From positions 806,001-870,000 of the forward strand of contig NZ_VNHY01000002.1 in assembly GCF_008124865.1 (NCBI RefSeq): DNA of 64,000 nt. The letters are read 5' to 3'. A program made the translations under genes and the position numbers. Positions 37,029 to 45,556 of the stretch are shown in pieces; position 1 is the first letter of the stretch; every line of letters begins with the position of its first letter. The notes below the pieces were generated by a model. The model saw nothing but the letters and a program-made list of their open reading frames with translations. It did not search any database and was not told the DNA's origin. This DNA comes from Fodinibius salinus. GTDB lineage: Bacteria; Bacteroidota; Rhodothermia; Balneolales; Balneolaceae.

Positions 37029-38189
37029 ATGGTAATACGAAAGCTTCTTTTCGTCTTTGTTATTATAGGCACACTGCTCTCGACTGCTAATGCCCAAGTT
37101 CCCGAACTAATTAAGAAGCCACAGTTTCGGTCAGATGCCAAAGCAGCAGTAGATTCTATGTATAATTTTCAATTTTCTGGTGCAGAACAGGCAATAGCCG
37201 AATGGAAGCAAAAATACCCCGAACACCCCATCTGGATGCTGCTTTCAGGTATTGAGTTTTGGTGGAAAGTGCTGTCGGATTTAGAAACGACTGCCCACGA
37301 TAAGCAGTTTTTTGAGATAATGAAGAAAACCAGTTATCAGGTTGAAAAGTTGCTGTATAAACAACCATCTCATGCTGACGGCTTGTTAATTAAAGCCATT
37401 GCTAATGGATATGTGGCGCGGCAATATGCCAATCGCGAAGAATGGCTAAATAGCCTGCAATACGGACGGAAGGCGATGAGTGCTCATGATTACCTAATGA
37501 ACTTACAGCCCGAGATGGATGATCTAAAGCTGGCAGAAGGATTAAAGAAGTACTACCTTGCTCACTTGCCCGAAGAATACCCTATTGTTAAAACCGTATC
37601 TTGGGCCTTGCCGAAAGGGGATAAAAAGCAGGGTTTGTCATTAATTAAAGAAGCTTCTCAACAGGCGGTATTTGCCCGTGCCGAGGCTACTTATTTTTTG
37701 GGGAATATCAACTTTAATTATGAGGATAATTTAGAGGTAGCGGTTAACAATTTTGAGAAGCTTGCCCAAAAATATCCCCGAAATAATTTTTATGCGCGTC
37801 GCCTGGTAAAAAGTTATTACCAGAACGGTCAGAAAGAGAAAGCACTGCAATTTATTAATGCTACTCTGCAACGCTGGGATGATAATCAGCTGCCGTACTT
37901 GGCGATTATGCAGGAAGAGCTGTTGACGTGGAAGGGACGTATCTTGGAACAACGCGGCAAGGACAAACAAGCACTGGATTGCTATCGCCGTGCTTTTGAA
38001 AAGAGCGGTACATTGCCCAACCCGGCTGAACGTTCGTTTTATGTGATTTCGGGATATGCTGCCGGAAAAATATTACACAAACAAGGGAATACCGCCCAGG
38101 CAAAAACATATTTGAATGCTATTGCTGGTGCCCGGGCCGAATCCTCATATCGACAGGAAGCTAAAGAATTGCTTTCTGCCGGAAAATAA
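37029..38189 (+). CDS. Secreted tetratricopeptide-repeat protein
   Basis: A 386-residue protein with a signal peptide (cleavage after TANA, about residue 22). From about residue 40 it is almost all helical, with TPR-like hairpins such as AEATYFLGNINFNYEDNLE, AVNNFEKLAQKYPRNNFYAR and ALDCYRRAFEKSG. It probably acts in the periplasm as a protein-binding scaffold; no enzymatic domain is visible. It ends 9 bp from the stop codon of the convergent DUF4412 gene, with no room for a separate terminator. Confidence 0.88.
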   Translation: MVIRKLLFVFVIIGTLLSTANAQVPELIKKPQFRSDAKAAVDSMYNFQFSGAEQAIAEWKQKYPEHPIWMLLSGIEFWWKVLSDLETTAHDKQFFEIMKKTSYQVEKLLYKQPSHADGLLIKAIANGYVARQYANREEWLNSLQYGRKAMSAHDYLMNLQPEMDDLKLAEGLKKYYLAHLPEEYPIVKTVSWALPKGDKKQGLSLIKEASQQAVFARAEATYFLGNINFNYEDNLEVAVNNFEKLAQKYPRNNFYARRLVKSYYQNGQKEKALQFINATLQRWDDNQLPYLAIMQEELLTWKGRILEQRGKDKQALDCYRRAFEKSGTLPNPAERSFYVISGYAAGKILHKQGNTAQAKTYLNAIAGARAESSYRQEAKELLSAGK

Positions 38190-38198
38190 ATCAAGCAG

Positions 38199-38852
38199 TT
38201 AGTTTTGGTTAGGATTCATCATCCCGCTCATGTCTTTGTAACCGTCCGGAATTTTAAATAGATCAGCAGAAAGAGATTTTTCTTCAATTTTAACAGCCTT
38301 CATTTTTGTACTTTTCCCCTCATCTGTTATTGCAATAACTTCTAAAGGCATAGCTTCGTTAGCCATTAATTTCTTTGCCCAGTCAGGCTGACTTCCTTTG
38401 CTCATTGGACTTTTAGGCATCATAAATGAACCCATACCTTTTGCCATACAGACTTCCATGGTTTTACCATCGGATTCTATCTTCCAAACCTTGCAGTTTT
38501 TACCGGCTATTGTTTTGGTTTGTCCGGTTTGGGTGGCATTCCCATCCTTTCCTGTATTTATATCATCTCGGGTTTCTGTATCCATGGTCATGTAGCCGTT
38601 CATTTGATCTATTAAAATGACCGTCTTTGATTGCTCAGGCATAAAAAGCATGACTCCTTTTTGTTGTCCTCGATTTAATTCCATGCGTACTTTATTGCCT
38701 TTTACCATATAGGGCATTTGGCCCATTCCTTGTTGAGTCATTTCAGGAATTTCGTAGTGGATAATACCTTCAAAATCTTGCGCTACGGATGTTTGGGTAG
38801 CACAAAAAAGTAGTATGCAAAACGAAAAGATTACAGATAGATATGTTTTCAT
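38199..38852 (-). CDS. DUF4412 domain protein, secreted
   Basis: A 217-residue protein with a signal peptide (cleavage after TSVA, about residue 24). The mature part starts DFEGIIHYEIP and continues through MVKGNKVRME and MLFMPEQSKTVILIDQMNGYMT, the pattern of DUF4412, a periplasmic beta-sheet domain related in shape to lipoprotein carriers. It is rich in methionine and has two cysteines (GKNCKVWKI and MEVCMAKG) that could pair. Function unknown; a metal- or lipid-binding role is only a guess from the methionine content. Confidence 0.85.
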   Translation of the reverse strand: MKTYLSVIFSFCILLFCATQTSVAQDFEGIIHYEIPEMTQQGMGQMPYMVKGNKVRMELNRGQQKGVMLFMPEQSKTVILIDQMNGYMTMDTETRDDINTGKDGNATQTGQTKTIAGKNCKVWKIESDGKTMEVCMAKGMGSFMMPKSPMSKGSQPDWAKKLMANEAMPLEVIAITDEGKSTKMKAVKIEEKSLSADLFKIPDGYKDMSGMMNPNQN

Positions 38853-38977
38853 AATGTTTGTACTCTCTGTTGTTGTTAGCAGTTAGATGGAATAATATTA
38901 TTAATTTGTTTGGTCTTTACCCAATTTCATTGATAAAATTTTTGCCTAATCAAGTGATCAGTTTTCTATAATTGCAA

Positions 38978-38992
38978 AGGAGCTATGCTCCT
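38978..38992. repeat. Short inverted repeat
   Basis: AGGAGC-TAT-GCTCCT, a perfect 6-bp stem with a 3-base loop, first of the hairpin series in this gap. Confidence 0.5.
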
Positions 38993-39021
38993 GCTGTTGC
39001 TTACAGGTGTGCAGTTCCCTT

Positions 39022-39059
39022 AGAGTTGAGTTTCCCTGGAGCTCCGAACTCTCAACTAA
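39022..39059. repeat. Nested palindromic repeat
   Basis: Outer arms AGTTGAG / CTCAACT (39024-39030 and 39051-39057), inner arms GAGTT / AACTC and a central GGAGCTCC. It is a compound palindrome of the kind found as dispersed intergenic repeats. Confidence 0.5.
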
Positions 39060-39061
39060 CT

Positions 39062-39093
39062 AACTCTGACAGGATTCGAAATCTCTCAGAGTT
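39062..39093. repeat. Palindromic repeat AACTCTGA...TCAGAGTT
   Basis: Arms AACTCTGA (39062-39069) and TCAGAGTT (39086-39093) around a near-palindromic core GATTCGAAATC. Its form resembles small dispersed CTGACAG-type palindromes in Bacteroidota genomes. Confidence 0.55.
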
Positions 39094-39110
39094 AATAAAA
39101 ATGTCACCCA

Positions 39111-39149
39111 TTATAAAACCCGGTAGGCCACCAAAGGCCTTGCCGGGTT
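39111..39149 (-). terminator. Probable intrinsic terminator for the repeat lipoprotein gene
   Basis: Stem AACCCGG / CCGGGTT (39117-39123 with 39143-39149), extended by AGGCC / GGCCT (39125-39129 with 39136-39140). On the reverse strand it is followed by TTTTATAA. It lies 48 bp downstream of the surface lipoprotein stop codon. Confidence 0.65.
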
Positions 39150-39197
39150 CCAGCTACTAACTTATTTTTGATTATTACTAAACCTTGGAAGGTCGTG

Positions 39198-41006
39198 CTA
39201 CGGACTGGGGCACGTTCCCCACTGCGGCTTATTGCTGTTTGTAAGCGGACTACCCGTTGAAAAGTTATTAGGCTCTGAAGAAATATTGGATACGCACCAT
39301 CCGCTAAGGTCTTGATTAAAGGAACTGCTGTTATTAAACATAAAACCCATATTGTTTACCGAAGAAACATCCCAGCTTCCAATGTCCTGATTGAAAGAGC
39401 TCGCGCTCTTAAAGGTTGAATACATGGTACTTACTGATGATACATCCCAGCTTCCAATGTCTTGGTTAAAGGAGGAGCCCCCATCAAACATATAAGCTAT
39501 ATTAGTTACTGCTGAAGTATTCCAACTGCTGATATTCCCGTTAAAGGCCGTGGCATTTTGAAACATCCCTGTCATGGAAATCACAGATGAGACATCCCAG
39601 CCGTTTAGATCCTGGTTGAAGACATCCGCTCCCTCAAACATTCTGATCATGTTGGTGACTGATGAAACGTCCCAACCGCCAATATCCTGGTTAAAGGCGC
39701 TGGCACCACTAAACATATAACTCATGTCCGTAACGTTACTAACATCCCAATTGCTGATATCGGTATTAAATGCCGCAGCATTTTGGAACATCTTACTCAT
39801 ATTAGTCACACTGGACACATCCCAACTGTTCAAATCTCCATTGAAAGAGGAGGCATTCAAAAACATTTTTCTCATAGTCGTTACAGAGGATACATCCCAG
39901 CTATTGAGGTCTATATTAAACGAAACAGCGCCTTCAAACATCGTGCTCATATTCGTTACGCTGGAGACGTCCCAACCGCTTATATCTTGATTAAATGACG
40001 AAGCATAAGCAAACATTCTTCCCATCCTCGTAACGTTGGAGACATCCCAACTCCCGATGTCTTGGTTAAACGAATCGGCCCCGTTAAACATAGTGCCCAT
40101 AATCTGCACATTCGAAACATCCCAGCTGCTGAGATCACCGTTAAAGGAGTCAGTACTAACAAACATACTACCCATATCCGTTACGCTGCTCACATCCCAG
40201 CTGCCAATATCCCCGTTAAAGGCATGGGCAAAGGCAAACATCTCACTCATATCAGTAACGGACGAGACATCCCAATGGCTGATATCTCCGTTAAATGAGC
40301 CGGCCCCATTAAACAAATTGTTCATATCCGTGATGCCGGAGGTGCAGGTGGAGGGGGCATTGGCTGGGGTGATCTGTCCGACACTTCGTTTGGTATAGGT
40401 GGTGCCGTTGATCGTGCCGGTATCGCCCACGCTGGCGTTCTCACACTTAATAGTTACTCCGTTGGAGGCCAGGTAAAATGCCGCTTGTCCAAATACGGCC
40501 GTCACTTGTTTGGGGTCGTCAATGGTGAGCTGCTGGGGATTGGCGGAGCCGGTGATCGCCCCTTGCCATTCGATAAATTCCCAGCCGGTGGCGGGGTTGG
40601 CGGTCAGTTCTACCACTGTGCCGGCCTCGTAATCGGTGGGCTTGGGGGAGACCACTTGTTCATCAACAGTTCCCTGTCCGGTGGTATCCACGGTAAGAGC
40701 ATACTGTTTTTTGGCAAAGATTGCGGTAATGGTTTTATCTGCGTCCATGGTCACCGATGCCGAAGCGCTGGTGCCGCTGTAGTCCCCTTCCCAGTGATCA
40801 AACCGCCACTGTTGGTTGGCGGTGGCGCTGATGGTGACGGTGGTGCCCTCATCGTAGGCGCTGTCGGCCGGGGCTACGCTGCCGCCCTGGCCGGGAGAGG
40901 CACTGAGCGTTAAGGTATGTTGCGGAGTCGAACCCGAAGAGCCGCAGCCGGCCGCCATAAGCAGGGCACCCAGCAATACAATGGGGAATAGTAGTTTGTA
41001 AGACAT
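39198..41006 (-). CDS. BspA-like (DUF285) repeat surface lipoprotein
   Basis: A 602-residue lipoprotein with lipobox MAAGC (Cys21). Two InlB-type B-repeat domains (residues about 30-97 and 100-173, with [12 protein letters not shown] and [12 protein letters not shown]) are followed by a linker. Fourteen tandem 25-residue units occupy about 238-587, with consensus [15 protein letters not shown]. The last unit is degenerate and is capped by two cysteines (GWCVS and WGTCP). The DUF285/BspA repeat makes a leucine-rich-repeat-like solenoid on cell surfaces and is linked to adhesion in other bacteria. The N-terminal third is clearly GC-richer than the flanks, which may indicate domain shuffling or transfer. 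Ligand unknown. Confidence 0.92.
   Translation of the reverse strand: MSYKLLFPIVLLGALLMAAGCGSSGSTPQHTLTLSASPGQGGSVAPADSAYDEGTTVTISATANQQWRFDHWEGDYSGTSASASVTMDADKTITAIFAKKQYALTVDTTGQGTVDEQVVSPKPTDYEAGTVVELTANPATGWEFIEWQGAITGSANPQQLTIDDPKQVTAVFGQAAFYLASNGVTIKCENASVGDTGTINGTTYTKRSVGQITPANAPSTCTSGITDMNNLFNGAGSFNGDISHWDVSSVTDMSEMFAFAHAFNGDIGSWDVSSVTDMGSMFVSTDSFNGDLSSWDVSNVQIMGTMFNGADSFNQDIGSWDVSNVTRMGRMFAYASSFNQDISGWDVSSVTNMSTMFEGAVSFNIDLNSWDVSSVTTMRKMFLNASSFNGDLNSWDVSSVTNMSKMFQNAAAFNTDISNWDVSNVTDMSYMFSGASAFNQDIGGWDVSSVTNMIRMFEGADVFNQDLNGWDVSSVISMTGMFQNATAFNGNISSWNTSAVTNIAYMFDGGSSFNQDIGSWDVSSVSTMYSTFKSASSFNQDIGSWDVSSVNNMGFMFNNSSSFNQDLSGWCVSNISSEPNNFSTGSPLTNSNKPQWGTCPSP
39246..40295 (-). repeat. 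Tandem 75-bp coding repeats (14 units)
   Basis: The DNA encoding the 25-residue units repeats with a 75-bp period. The words for SWDVSS (CATCCCA on the forward strand) recur in nearly every unit. Units 12 and 13 and units 4 and 5 are the most alike, which is consistent with growth by unequal recombination. Confidence 0.85.
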
Positions 41007-41375
41007 AACAGAAGAGATTTTGTTGATGATTAGTTATGGTCGCTCATGGCAGATAGGGCTAGGTGTTCCAGCTGCCACTATTATATACGTAACCCAGAAC
41101 AAAAAGAGATCAAATTGATCGAAGAAGTACAGACCCCCGTTAGCAAGGCCTAAGGGGCAACTAACAACGAAGAAGTAGCGTGGTAGCAGAAGTACAATGC
41201 TTATAAACTGTCAGAAATCTAGAAATGGGGAGGGGGAGCGCTGTATCGCTTGGCAAATGGCTAACTTCTATCCCCCCCATCTCAGTCTTCCTCTCCAAGC
41301 AGGGCAAGAAGTATGATTTGGGCTTTTACGAATTTGGTTTGAAACAGGATATATATCTGGAGGGGTCAGAGAATG

Positions 41376-41588
41376 CTATGGAGATATGCTGGGGATGATG
41401 GGCACGTAGTGTTTTTGAATCGAGGTTAAACATTCCAAAGGCGTGGCCATTCCTGAGCCGATGGTAGTACCGTCCGGGATTGCCGGTGTCTCTTGGTCGA
41501 AGGGCGCCAATAGCATAATTAGCGGTACGCTCATTACTACAAGGAGTGCCATCCTGAATGGAGCGCAGGGAAACTGATCCCGAAGCAT
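41376..41588 (-). CDS. Doubtful small membrane-peptide frame
   Basis: A 70-codon frame, or 58 codons from the internal ATG (MALLVVMSVPLIMLLAPF). It would have one hydrophobic segment, then a Pro- and Thr-rich tail. The first codons lie inside a palindrome, no homologue is recognised and composition is ambiguous. It may be a remnant. Confidence 0.2.
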   Translation of the reverse strand: MLRDQFPCAPFRMALLVVMSVPLIMLLAPFDQETPAIPDGTTIGSGMATPLECLTSIQKHYVPIIPSISP

Positions 41589-41598
41589 CGGGATCAGT
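41573..41598. repeat. Perfect inverted repeat
   Basis: ACTGATCCCGA / TCGGGATCAGT, 11-bp arms around an AGCA loop. No T-run follows on either strand, so it is not a typical terminator; it looks like a dispersed palindrome or protein site. Confidence 0.55.
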
Positions 41599-41714
41599 AT
41601 GCGCAGTATGACATCATCCTAAAAGAAAATAGAAGTGGAATACATAGCTGGACATGACCTTAATAAATGACTCTAAAAGCTACGATGGAATTACACTTCT
41701 GAGTGAGTTACACC

Positions 41715-42713
41715 CTATAGATTACTGCAAACGGCTTCAGTGAATTTGGTAGTAGATCCACTACCGTCAATGTCAGGTGTGCAAACTGATTTATTCTCGA
41801 GAGTATAATATACTGCTTGGCGGATTCGATCGGCCAGGTTATTTTCATCGAGGTGTTCTAGCAACATTAGTGCCGAAAGTAGAAAGGCAACAGGATTTGC
41901 TATATTCTGTCCGGCAATATCAGGTGCTGATCCATGTACGGCTTCAAATATAGCGGCATCATCCCCGATATTTGCAGCTCCGGTCAGTCCGAGTCCGCCA
42001 ACTAGACCAGATGAAAGATCTGAAAGGATATCCCCAAAGAGATTCGTAGTGACAATAACATCGAATTGTTTGGGATTGAGTACCATCTGCATTGCCATAT
42101 TGTCCACAATGAGATCTTCATATTCAATATCGGGATAATCCTGTGCAACCTCTTCGCCCACTTCCATAAATAAGCCGCAGGTATATTTTAGGATGTTAGC
42201 TTTATGGACAAGCGTAACTTTGTTGCGATTTTTCTTCTTGGCATACTCAAAGGCCGATCGGATAACTTTTTCGCTGGCATCACGAGTAACAACGGCAATG
42301 CTCTCGGCGTGGCTATCTTCTTTAACCCATTTTTCCTTGCCAATATACAATCCTTCAGTATTTTCACGGAACATGACAAGGTCAACATCTTCGTACCGGC
42401 TGTGGATATGCGGCAGTGTTTTGGCGGGACGAATATTGCTGTGCAGATCAAACTTTTTACGCATAGCTACATTCACTGAACGAAATCCGGCACCAACAGG
42501 AGTGGTTAACGGACCTTTGAGTGCAATGCGGTATTTTTCAATTGCATCAATAGTTTCATCAGGCAGGGGATTTCCCAACTCTTCTTGGGCATTGAGCCCA
42601 GCTGTGCATCGAATCCAGTTAATGTCGGCCCCGGCCTTGTCAAGAATAGTAGTCACAGATTCAGTGATTTCAGGACCGATACCGTCGCCCGGTATTAAAA
42701 CAATGTCATGCAT
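41715..42713 (-). CDS. NAD-type isocitrate/isopropylmalate dehydrogenase family enzyme
   Basis: A 332-residue metal-dependent decarboxylating dehydrogenase. Motifs: PGDGIGPEITESV at the N-terminus, TTPVGAGFRSVNVAMRKKFD with the Ser and Asn that contact isocitrate, FRENTEGLYIG, the TNLFGDILSDLSSGLVGGLG metal and substrate block, and FEAVHGSAPDIAGQ. The combination, especially SVNVAMRK, fits the NAD-dependent isocitrate dehydrogenase (Idh3-like) branch better than LeuB; homoisocitrate activity cannot be excluded. It is the last gene of a reverse-strand cluster with an alcohol dehydrogenase, DoxX and a sugar dehydrogenase, but with 92 bp of its own upstream sequence. Confidence 0.92.
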   Translation of the reverse strand: MHDIVLIPGDGIGPEITESVTTILDKAGADINWIRCTAGLNAQEELGNPLPDETIDAIEKYRIALKGPLTTPVGAGFRSVNVAMRKKFDLHSNIRPAKTLPHIHSRYEDVDLVMFRENTEGLYIGKEKWVKEDSHAESIAVVTRDASEKVIRSAFEYAKKKNRNKVTLVHKANILKYTCGLFMEVGEEVAQDYPDIEYEDLIVDNMAMQMVLNPKQFDVIVTTNLFGDILSDLSSGLVGGLGLTGAANIGDDAAIFEAVHGSAPDIAGQNIANPVAFLLSALMLLEHLDENNLADRIRQAVYYTLENKSVCTPDIDGSGSTTKFTEAVCSNL

Positions 42714-42769
42714 ATAACAAAAAATTTTCTACAGATTATAACGTTCAGTTCTTCGTTTTCAATAAGCCC

Positions 42770-42777
42770 CAAATATA
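42770..42777 (-). promoter_or_regulatory. TAnnTTTG promoter box before the isocitrate dehydrogenase gene
   Basis: On the reverse strand TATATTTG matches the Bacteroidetes -7 consensus, 57 bp before the ATG. It suggests separate initiation from the upstream alcohol dehydrogenase gene. Confidence 0.4.
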
Positions 42778-42805
42778 CAAATAAAAGCACGTGATGTCAG
42801 AAAAA

Positions 42806-43813
42806 TTAATGGTCGTTTATTCCCTCGGATGATACTTCGAGCACGGCAGACCCATCAAAATCACCGTTTCTAAGATTGTTGAGTGCTCGGTTAGCATCTG
42901 AAAGGGGATAGGTGGTAACGTGAGACCGAACAGGAATTTTTGGTGCCAATTGCATAAAATCGATACCGTCTTGGCGCGTTAAGTTTGCAACTGATTCAAT
43001 TGAGCGTTCCTCCCAAAGATCACCGTAAGGGAAGCTCGGAATATCACTCATATGGATGCCGGCACAAATTACCTTACCTCCTTTTTTAATTGATTTAAGT
43101 GCTTGGGGAACCAGTTTGCCAACCGGAGCAAAGATAATAGCTGCATCAAGTTTTTTGGGAGGCATTGTCTCGGAACTGCCTGCCCAGCTGGCGCCGAGTG
43201 ACCGTGCAAACTGTTGTGTTTCGTCGTCACCGGGCCGCGTAAAAGCCAATACTTCTTTATTTTGGTGTGAGGCTACTTGGATAAGGATATGAGCAGCAGA
43301 GCCAAATCCATAGAAGCCGAGTGTATGAGCATTGTCTGTCTTACGCAGCGAGCGGTAGCCAATGAGACCGGCGCAGAGCAACGGAGCGGCCTGGGTGGCA
43401 GGGTAATGATCCGGAATAGGAAAGCAAAAACGGCTGTCGGCCACAGCATATTCGGCAAAGCCGCCGTTTTGGGTATAACCGGTGAATTCGGCATTGTTGC
43501 ACAAATTTTCTTTTCCTGATGAGCAAAACTCACACTGTTGACAGGTATAACCGAGCCAGGGCACACCCACCTTGTCGCCAACAGTAAAGTTAGATGTGTT
43601 AGTACCAACCTTATCAACAGTACCTACAATTTGATGACCGGGAATAAGCGGTAGGTTAGGTTGGTTAAGGTCCCCATCCAGAATGTGCAAATCGGTGCGA
43701 CAAACTCCGCATACTTCAACTTTGATTCTGACTTGTTGGTCGCCGGGTGATGGTTTAGGCAAGGTGGTGGGTTGCAGCGGATCCCCTTGCTCTTCTAAGA
43801 GCATTGCTTGCAT
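42806..43813 (-). CDS. Zinc-dependent alcohol dehydrogenase
   Basis: A 335-residue medium-chain dehydrogenase. The catalytic zinc region has CGVCRTDLH (Cys38) and PGHQIVG (His60, with Gln where many relatives have Glu). Four structural-zinc cysteines lie in CQQCEFC and the nearby LC. The NAD-binding strand is TLGFYGFGSAAHI. It is close to the AdhA-type enzymes that interconvert primary alcohols and aldehydes. It lies 41 bp downstream of the DoxX gene on the same strand, in a likely redox cluster. Confidence 0.93.
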   Translation of the reverse strand: MQAMLLEEQGDPLQPTTLPKPSPGDQQVRIKVEVCGVCRTDLHILDGDLNQPNLPLIPGHQIVGTVDKVGTNTSNFTVGDKVGVPWLGYTCQQCEFCSSGKENLCNNAEFTGYTQNGGFAEYAVADSRFCFPIPDHYPATQAAPLLCAGLIGYRSLRKTDNAHTLGFYGFGSAAHILIQVASHQNKEVLAFTRPGDDETQQFARSLGASWAGSSETMPPKKLDAAIIFAPVGKLVPQALKSIKKGGKVICAGIHMSDIPSFPYGDLWEERSIESVANLTRQDGIDFMQLAPKIPVRSHVTTYPLSDANRALNNLRNGDFDGSAVLEVSSEGINDH

Positions 43814-43854
43814 TATAACAGTTTGTTAGTTGGTCAGGATAAATTTGTTATTCT

Positions 43855-44289
43855 CTAGTATCGGCGCCTGCGTTGATGTTGGAGTTTTTGGTCAAGGCTA
43901 TATTTGCCGGGACCAATAAACAGCAGGGCTATAAAGACGGTCCCTAATTCAATACTGTGAGAATAGCTGGCAAAACCGTCGCCCAGAGCGATATGTTTGG
44001 CAGTGGCAACAATCATAACGATCAGTAAAAAGGAAACTGTAGGTGTAAAGAATAGTCCGCCAACTAAAAATATACCACCAAAAAATTCGGTGACGCTGGC
44101 CATAAATCCAAAAAACATGGGAGCAAAATCGATTCCTACATATTGCATCGATGCGCCTACTTCGGTCCACATATCTGGCCCCCCAAACATTTTAGGATAT
44201 CCGTGTAAAATAAACATAATGCCCAATCCGAGTCGAAGGATTAGATATCCAATCTGGCGGTATTCATTGTTTTTTCGTTTGTTTAGCAT
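43855..44289 (-). CDS. DoxX family membrane protein
   Basis: A 144-residue protein with four hydrophobic helices. The DoxX pattern is visible (LILRLGLGIMFILHGYPKMFG, in short LRLGLGIMFILHG and KMFGGPDMW, then ASVTEFFGGIFLVGG). DoxX proteins are small inner-membrane proteins often near oxidases or redox enzymes; the reaction is undefined for most. The C-terminus is basic (QHQRRRRY). It follows the sugar dehydrogenase gene by 14 bp and precedes the alcohol dehydrogenase, so it is probably co-transcribed with both. Confidence 0.92.
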   Translation of the reverse strand: MLNKRKNNEYRQIGYLILRLGLGIMFILHGYPKMFGGPDMWTEVGASMQYVGIDFAPMFFGFMASVTEFFGGIFLVGGLFFTPTVSFLLIVMIVATAKHIALGDGFASYSHSIELGTVFIALLFIGPGKYSLDQKLQHQRRRRY

Positions 44290-44303
44290 TGGATCCTAAG
44301 ATC

Positions 44304-45413
44304 TTATTTGTTATAAGTTATGCGATAAATGGTGCCGCTGAGATCATCAGAGATAAGAATAGAACCATCTTCGAGTTCGAGCAGATCTACCGGTCGGCCA
44401 AGTACAGCTTCGTTATCTTGTAGCCATCCGTGAATGAAGGGACGATACGAGATAACTTCTCCATCTTGCAGCGAAACCTTGGTTATACGATACCCGATTT
44501 TTTCACTTCTGTTCCAACTTCCGTGTTCGGCAATCAGAATTTGATTTTTGTATTCGTTGGGAAGCATCTTTCCGGTATAGAAAATCATGCCCAGTGGTGC
44601 TACGTGTGGCCCCAATTCTTGTGCAGGAGCTCGAAAAGGTTGCTCCATTTTTTTGCCTTGCTCACCAAATTTCGGATCCCAGATATCATTCCCGTGTTTA
44701 AAGGGGTAACCAAAATGCTGTCCAACTTTTGAAAGATGATTTAGCTCACACGGCGGACGGTTATCGCCCAGCCAGTCGCGGCCATTATCGGTAAACCAGA
44801 GGTCAGCTGTTTTAGGATGCCAGTCGAAGCCGACTGAATTGCGAACGCCGTGAGCCACAATTTCGCGTTCCGTTCCATCGGGATTGATACGTGTAATGCT
44901 GGCATAAATCTCGTTATCAGGATCGCAAATGTTGCAGGGGGCTCCAACGGGTACGTAAAGCTTGCCATCAGGACCAAAATCAATGAACTTCCATCCGTGA
45001 TGACCGTCGGTCGGGTAGGTGTCGGTTACAACAACCGGTTCAGGTGGATTTTCAAGACGTTGACCGATCTCATCAAATCGCAAAATTTTACTTACTGCTC
45101 CTACGTATAGGGATCCTTTGTTAAAGGCAATTCCGCTGGGCAGGCGCAGTTCTTCGGCAATGGTATAGACATTATCGGCCTTGTAATCGCCGTTGGTATC
45201 CGTGATGGCATATACGGTTCCGTTATCCCCGAGGGCAAGCTGACGTGCATTGGGTACATTTTCTGCAAAAATGTGGGCCGAAAATCCATCAGGCATTTGT
45301 AATTGCTGGACTACCTTTTGAGGATTCTCCTGCGAAAAACTGCATCCGCAAAAAAAAGCGGCACTCAGCATCCAGCAGAAAAGGACGAGGGCAGAGCGTT
45401 TCAAATAATCCAC
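44304..45413 (-). CDS. PQQ-dependent sugar dehydrogenase-like lipoprotein (soluble Gdh/sorbosone type)
   Basis: A 369-residue six-bladed propeller with a signal peptide and lipobox FFCGC (Cys24). Family blocks: MPDGFSAHIFAENVPNAR, the active-site-like TDGHHGWKFIDFGPDGKLYV, VAHGVRNSVGFDWHP, ELWFTDNGRDW-type text (here DLWFTDNGRDWLGDN), and AEHGSWNRS. The family oxidises aldoses or sorbosone using PQQ or passes electrons outward; PQQ synthesis genes are not in this window. First gene of the reverse-strand cluster leading to DoxX and the alcohol dehydrogenase. Its upstream region contains paired palindromes. Confidence 0.9.
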   Translation of the reverse strand: MDYLKRSALVLFCWMLSAAFFCGCSFSQENPQKVVQQLQMPDGFSAHIFAENVPNARQLALGDNGTVYAITDTNGDYKADNVYTIAEELRLPSGIAFNKGSLYVGAVSKILRFDEIGQRLENPPEPVVVTDTYPTDGHHGWKFIDFGPDGKLYVPVGAPCNICDPDNEIYASITRINPDGTEREIVAHGVRNSVGFDWHPKTADLWFTDNGRDWLGDNRPPCELNHLSKVGQHFGYPFKHGNDIWDPKFGEQGKKMEQPFRAPAQELGPHVAPLGMIFYTGKMLPNEYKNQILIAEHGSWNRSEKIGYRITKVSLQDGEVISYRPFIHGWLQDNEAVLGRPVDLLELEDGSILISDDLSGTIYRITYNK

Positions 45414-45462
45414 GATATTATTGTTTAAGCAAGCCGTTTCGGTTATACCAAATCTCGGACTC

Positions 45463-45531
45463 TGTTAATTAATTATACAATTGAAAACGATGAATTTCGA
45501 ACGGATTTTGTGTTTTGTTAATTAATTAACA
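45463..45531. promoter_or_regulatory. Paired TGTTAATTAATTA sites in a divergent promoter region
   Basis: The 13-bp word TGTTAATTAATTA occurs at 45463-45475 and 45516-45528. The second copy is a full palindrome, TGTTAATTAATTAACA (45516-45531). The copies are 53 bp apart, close to five helical turns, so they lie on the same face. The site sits between the sugar dehydrogenase gene and the photolyase genes and looks like an operator pair for an unknown regulator. Confidence 0.45.
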
Positions 45532-45556
45532 GTTAAGGCTACCGAAAGTAAAATTT

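Larger units (their letters stand above)
38853..39197. other. Intergenic region with a cluster of palindromes
   Basis: About 345 bp without a credible gene. Several successive hairpin-forming repeats lie between 38978 and 39149 (listed separately). A forward open frame at 38972-39160 runs through the palindromes and is not protein-like. Confidence 0.6.
41007..41714. other. 708-bp region without a convincing gene
   Basis: Mixed composition. It contains a perfect inverted repeat (41573-41598) and one short reverse-strand frame (41376-41588). A run of purine-rich direct words (GAAGAAGTAGC) occurs near 41170. The 5' part should hold the promoter of the repeat lipoprotein. I recognise no RNA gene or mobile element. 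Confidence 0.45.

Noticed and set aside
38972-39160. Forward frame of 62 codons
   Set aside because: It reads through several palindromes and the terminator; composition is not protein-like.
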